DNA of 64,000 bases from Sabulicella rubraurantiaca (GTDB taxonomy: Bacteria; Pseudomonadota; Alphaproteobacteria; Acetobacterales; Acetobacteraceae). Made by a program: the position numbers and the translations under genes. Below the pieces are notes generated by a model, which saw only the letters and a list, made by a program, of their open reading frames with translations, was not told the DNA's origin and did no database searches. How positions within the stretch are numbered: position 1 is the first letter of the stretch; each line of letters starts with the position of its first letter. Shown here in pieces: positions 59,143 to 64,000 of the stretch. The stretch covers positions 1-64,000 of the forward strand of contig NZ_JAFEUU010000013.1 in the NCBI RefSeq assembly GCF_017355885.1. The letters are read 5' to 3'.

Positions 59143-60285
59143 TTGGACACTTCCCCCGAACTTCCCATTCCCCGTCTCACCCGGCTGCGGCTGACCCGGT
59201 TCCGCTCCTACCTCGCGGCGGAGTTCCGGCTGGGCGGGCGTCTGGTGCTGCTCACCGGACCGAACGGCGCCGGCAAGACCAATCTGCTGGAGGCGATCAG
59301 CCTGCTCGCCCCCGGGCGCGGGCTGCGCGGCGCGCGTCTGTCCGACGTGGCGATGCGCGGCGCCCCCTCTTGGGCCGTGTCCGGCCGCTTCGAGGACGGG
59401 GCCGGGGGGTTCGAGGTCGGCACCGGCGCGCTGGATGAGGCGACGGCAGAACGCCGGGCCTTCCGCTTGGATGGCGAGAAGCTTCCGACCCAGGCCGAGC
59501 TGGCGGAGCGCCTCGCCATGGTCTGGCTGACCCCGCAGCAGGACCGGCTCTTCGGCGATCCGGCCAGTGCCCGCCGCCGCTTCCTGGACCGCCTTGTCCT
59601 GGCCTTCGAGCCACGCCACGCGCGGGAGGTCGGCGCCTATGAGCGCGCCATGGCCCATCGCAACCGCCTCCTCGCCGAAGGCGGAGCAGACCCGGCCTGG
59701 TTGGGCGGGCTGGAGGAGGCGTTGGCCCGGCACGGCACTGCCATCGCCGCGGCGCGCCGGGCACTGGTGGGGCGGCTGGATCAGGCACTGGAAGGCGGGG
59801 TGGCAGGGGCCTTCCCGGCCGCCCGCCTAGCCCTGGAATGCCCGGCAGCCGGCCTCCTGGACACCATGCCCGCGCTGGAGGCCGAGGAGGCGCTGCGCGA
59901 GGGGCTGCGCGAAGGCAGGCGGCGCGACGCCGCCGCCGGCGCCACCCTGACCGGCCCGCACCGCGCCGACCTGCTCTTCACCCATGCGGAGAAGGACCTG
60001 CCCGCCGCCCTGTGCTCCACGGGCGAGCAGAAGGCGTTGCTGGTCTCCACCGTCCTGGCCCATGCCGGGCTGATGACGGCGCTGCGCGGCACCGCCCCCC
60101 TCCTGTTGCTTGACGAGGCGGGGGCGCATCTGGATTCCGGGCGCCGGCGGGCCCTGGTCGGGGCGCTGGCGGCCCTGCCGGTCCAGGCCTTCCTGACGGG
60201 GACGGAGTCGGCGGCCTTCGCGGGGGCGGAAATCGAGCATTTCCTTGTGGAATCGGGGGAAATCCGACCGGCCCCCCTGCCGTAA
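59143..60285 (+). CDS. recF: DNA replication and repair protein RecF
   Basis: RecF helps load RecA at gaps with RecO and RecR. The start is TTG, giving (M)DTSPELPIPRLTRLRLTRFR; no ATG in frame gives a complete N-terminus. The product is 380 residues. Walker A is LLTGPNGAGKTNLLEAISLL. The ABC signature is ALCSTGEQKALLVSTVLAHA and Walker B is PLLLLDEAGAHLDSGRRRAL. A hairpin ends 17 bases before the start and may reduce expression. Confidence 0.95.
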   Translation: MDTSPELPIPRLTRLRLTRFRSYLAAEFRLGGRLVLLTGPNGAGKTNLLEAISLLAPGRGLRGARLSDVAMRGAPSWAVSGRFEDGAGGFEVGTGALDEATAERRAFRLDGEKLPTQAELAERLAMVWLTPQQDRLFGDPASARRRFLDRLVLAFEPRHAREVGAYERAMAHRNRLLAEGGADPAWLGGLEEALARHGTAIAAARRALVGRLDQALEGGVAGAFPAARLALECPAAGLLDTMPALEAEEALREGLREGRRRDAAAGATLTGPHRADLLFTHAEKDLPAALCSTGEQKALLVSTVLAHAGLMTALRGTAPLLLLDEAGAHLDSGRRRALVGALAALPVQAFLTGTESAAFAGAEIEHFLVESGEIRPAPLP

Positions 60286-60307
60286 CCCCCCCCGCAATGC
60301 CATATAA

Positions 60308-62770
<2,463 letters not shown>

Positions 62771-62786
62771 GGCCCCGCAAAGCGAA

Positions 62787-62822
62787 AGCCCCGCCCGAGG
62801 ATGAACCTCGGACGGGGCTTTT
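62787..62822. terminator. Terminator shared by gyrB and tRNA-His
   Basis: AGCCCCGCCCGAGG pairs with CCTCGGACGGGGCT around ATGAA (one mismatch), followed by TTTT on the forward strand. It lies 16 bases after gyrB. On the reverse strand it starts right at the 3' end of tRNA-His, so it can end both transcripts. Confidence 0.85.
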
Positions 62823-62898
62823 GGGGCGATCGACGGGACTCGAACCCGCGACATCCAAGACCACAACCTGGCGCTCTACCAACTGAGCTACGACCGCC
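62822..62898 (-). tRNA. tRNA-His, anticodon GTG
   Basis: The reverse strand folds into a full cloverleaf. The acceptor GCGGTCG pairs with CGATCGC, the D arm reads AGCTCAGTTGGTAGAGC, and the anticodon loop TTGTGGT holds GTG, which reads CAC and CAT. The T arm is GCGGGTTCGAGTCCCG. The extra G at position -1 is encoded in the genome (62898) and faces discriminator C73, as required for histidyl-tRNA identity. CCA is encoded. Confidence 0.97.
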
Positions 62899-62939
62899 GC
62901 AGTGGGGCGCTGGATAGTCCCCGCGCCCCCAAGCGTCAA

Positions 62940-63263
62940 CTACTCCTCCCAGCGAACCTTCGTGAAGTCGGCGGGCATCAGCAGCTTGCTTTCCTGGGTG
63001 GCGATGAAGGGCCGCACCTTCGCCAGGTAGTCCAGCCAGTTCTGTTGCGCGAAGAGCTTGGCGCGACGCTCGGCGCGCTCCTCGAAGGATTCGTAGGCCC
63101 ACATGTGGATCACCTGGTTCAGCGGCCCGAACTCGGTGGTGTAGTAGCCGACGAGGCGGCCCAGGATGGGCTTCTGGATGGCCAGCCCTTCGGCGGCATA
63201 GGCCTTTACGTAGTTCCCGATCGTGCCGGGATGCATGGTGTAGATGCGTTGCTCGACGATCAT
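62940..63263 (-). CDS. NIPSNAP family protein
   Basis: A ferredoxin-like (dimeric alpha-beta barrel) protein of 107 residues with unknown bacterial role. It begins MIVEQRIYTMHPGTIGNYVK and contains GLAIQKPILGRLVGYYTTEF, LNQVIHMWAYESFEERAERR and AKLFAQQNWLDYLAKVRPFI, the defining segments. Many Acetobacteraceae and related genomes carry it next to catabolic operons. An AGGGAGAGG sequence lies before the ATG. Confidence 0.9.
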   Translation of the reverse strand: MIVEQRIYTMHPGTIGNYVKAYAAEGLAIQKPILGRLVGYYTTEFGPLNQVIHMWAYESFEERAERRAKLFAQQNWLDYLAKVRPFIATQESKLLMPADFTKVRWEE

Positions 63264-63361
63264 CGTCCTCTCCCTCGCTGGCCGGTCGCGCCCCGGGAAG
63301 GGGCGGCGCGGTGCTTCCCGTTCTGGCAGGAAGCGCCCGCGTCGCGGAGAGGGGGGCGGCG

Positions 63362-64000
63362 CTATTTCGTGACGAAGGCCTTCTCGACCACGAAGGTGCC
63401 CGGCTCGCTGTTGTTGCCCTCGACGAAGCCGCGGGCTTCCAGCAGCGCCTTGCAGTCGGCGTTCATCGCCTCGCTGCCGCAGATCATCACCCGGTCCTGC
63501 GCGGGATCCAGCGTCTCGACGCCCGCCTCGCGCTCCGCCGCGCCGGTCTCCAGACGGGCCGTGATGCGGCCCTGGACGGGGAAGGGCTCGCGCGTCACGG
63601 CGGGCAGGTAGACCAGCTTCTCGCGAACGAAATCGCCCAGCAGCTCATGGTCGCGCAGCTCGCCCGTGATGTAGTCGCGATAGGCCAGCTCCTTCACCTC
63701 GCGCACCGTGTGCGCCAGGATGATGCGGTCGTAGCGCTCATACACTTCCGGGTCGCGGATCAGCGACATGAAGGGGGCGATGCCGGTGCCGGTCGCCAGG
63801 AACCACAGGTTCCGTCCGGGCAGCAGGTTGTCCGGGATCAGCGTTCCCACTGGCTTGCGGCCGATCAGCACCTTCTCACCCACCTGGATGTGCTGGAGGC
63901 GGGAGGTGAGGGGGCCGTCCTGCACCTTGATGGACAGGAACTCCAGGTGGCCCTCCCAGGCGGGGGAGACCATGGAATAGGCCCGCACCAGCGGCTTGCC
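63362..64000 (-). CDS. fpr: Ferredoxin-NADP(+) reductase (5' end outside window)
   Basis: This FAD enzyme moves electrons between NADPH and ferredoxin or flavodoxin. The window holds the last 212 residues. The FAD site is RAYSMVSPAWEGHLEFLSIK, the NADP binding region LWFLATGTGIAPFMSLIRDP, and near the end there is VMICGSEAMNADCKALLEAR. The terminal VVEKAFVTK is the usual short C-terminus of the bacterial subclass. The start codon and first third are missing because the window ends. Confidence 0.93.
   Translation of the reverse strand, partial: GKPLVRAYSMVSPAWEGHLEFLSIKVQDGPLTSRLQHIQVGEKVLIGRKPVGTLIPDNLLPGRNLWFLATGTGIAPFMSLIRDPEVYERYDRIILAHTVREVKELAYRDYITGELRDHELLGDFVREKLVYLPAVTREPFPVQGRITARLETGAAEREAGVETLDPAQDRVMICGSEAMNADCKALLEARGFVEGNNSEPGTFVVEKAFVTK

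Overview
The window comes from a high-GC alphaproteobacterium. Strong GC bias at third codon positions, the S10-spc-alpha ribosomal protein super-operon ending rpoA-rplQ, the orders aroE-coaE-dnaQ and mutM-enoyl-CoA hydratase-rpsT-dnaA-dnaN-recF-gyrB, and lone MFS, TctC-type and VPLPA-CTERM genes all fit Acetobacteraceae (Roseomonas or a relative). The family placement is inference from style and gene order, not from a search.

Region by region. 1-14205: the end of tuf, then one forward run of translation genes, rpsJ to rplO, secY, adk, rpsM, rpsK, rpoA and rplQ, closed by a strong terminator at 14231. Two structured gaps, before secY and before rpsM, break it up. 14279-20301: reverse-strand genes. 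They include a TctC-type solute-binding protein with a small Tat-exported protein, a VPLPA-CTERM secreted protein and the tight operon Nudix-AlaX-SseA-MetC; a 24-residue membrane peptide gene stands forward between them. 20341-32252: a surface-polysaccharide locus. A reverse operon encodes a phosphoglycosyl transferase, a Wzx-type flippase and four glycosyltransferases, mostly joined by 4-base overlaps. Polytopic membrane proteins (GT-C type, DUF6311 type), a DUF218 protein and a GtrB/ArnC-type transferase surround it. 32320-49755: an accessory metabolic region with greB, MFS and DMT transporters, a hydrolase, an orphan CoxL-like molybdenum hydroxylase subunit, oxaloacetate decarboxylase, an FMN alpha-hydroxyacid dehydrogenase, an AmpG-type permease, a tandem SYLF-domain pair, a YcgN-DapA-cupin-GH1-SDR run and an MmyB-type regulator. 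49760-50432: a damaged-looking second phosphoglycosyl transferase ending in a run of 17 G. 50437-62770: core replication and housekeeping genes (dnaQ, coaE, aroE, thioesterase, ubiE, mutM, enoyl-CoA hydratase, rpsT, dnaA, dnaN, recF, gyrB), with a perfect DnaA box in front of dnaA. The window closes with tRNA-His, a NIPSNAP protein and the start-truncated ferredoxin-NADP reductase.

The least explained signals are a family of multi-hairpin intergenic elements at 38072 and 52693 (with a simpler relative at 59101), which share fixed sequence blocks around variable stems, and the poly-G sugar transferase locus. I saw no CRISPR array, insertion sequence, prophage or recognisable defence system.
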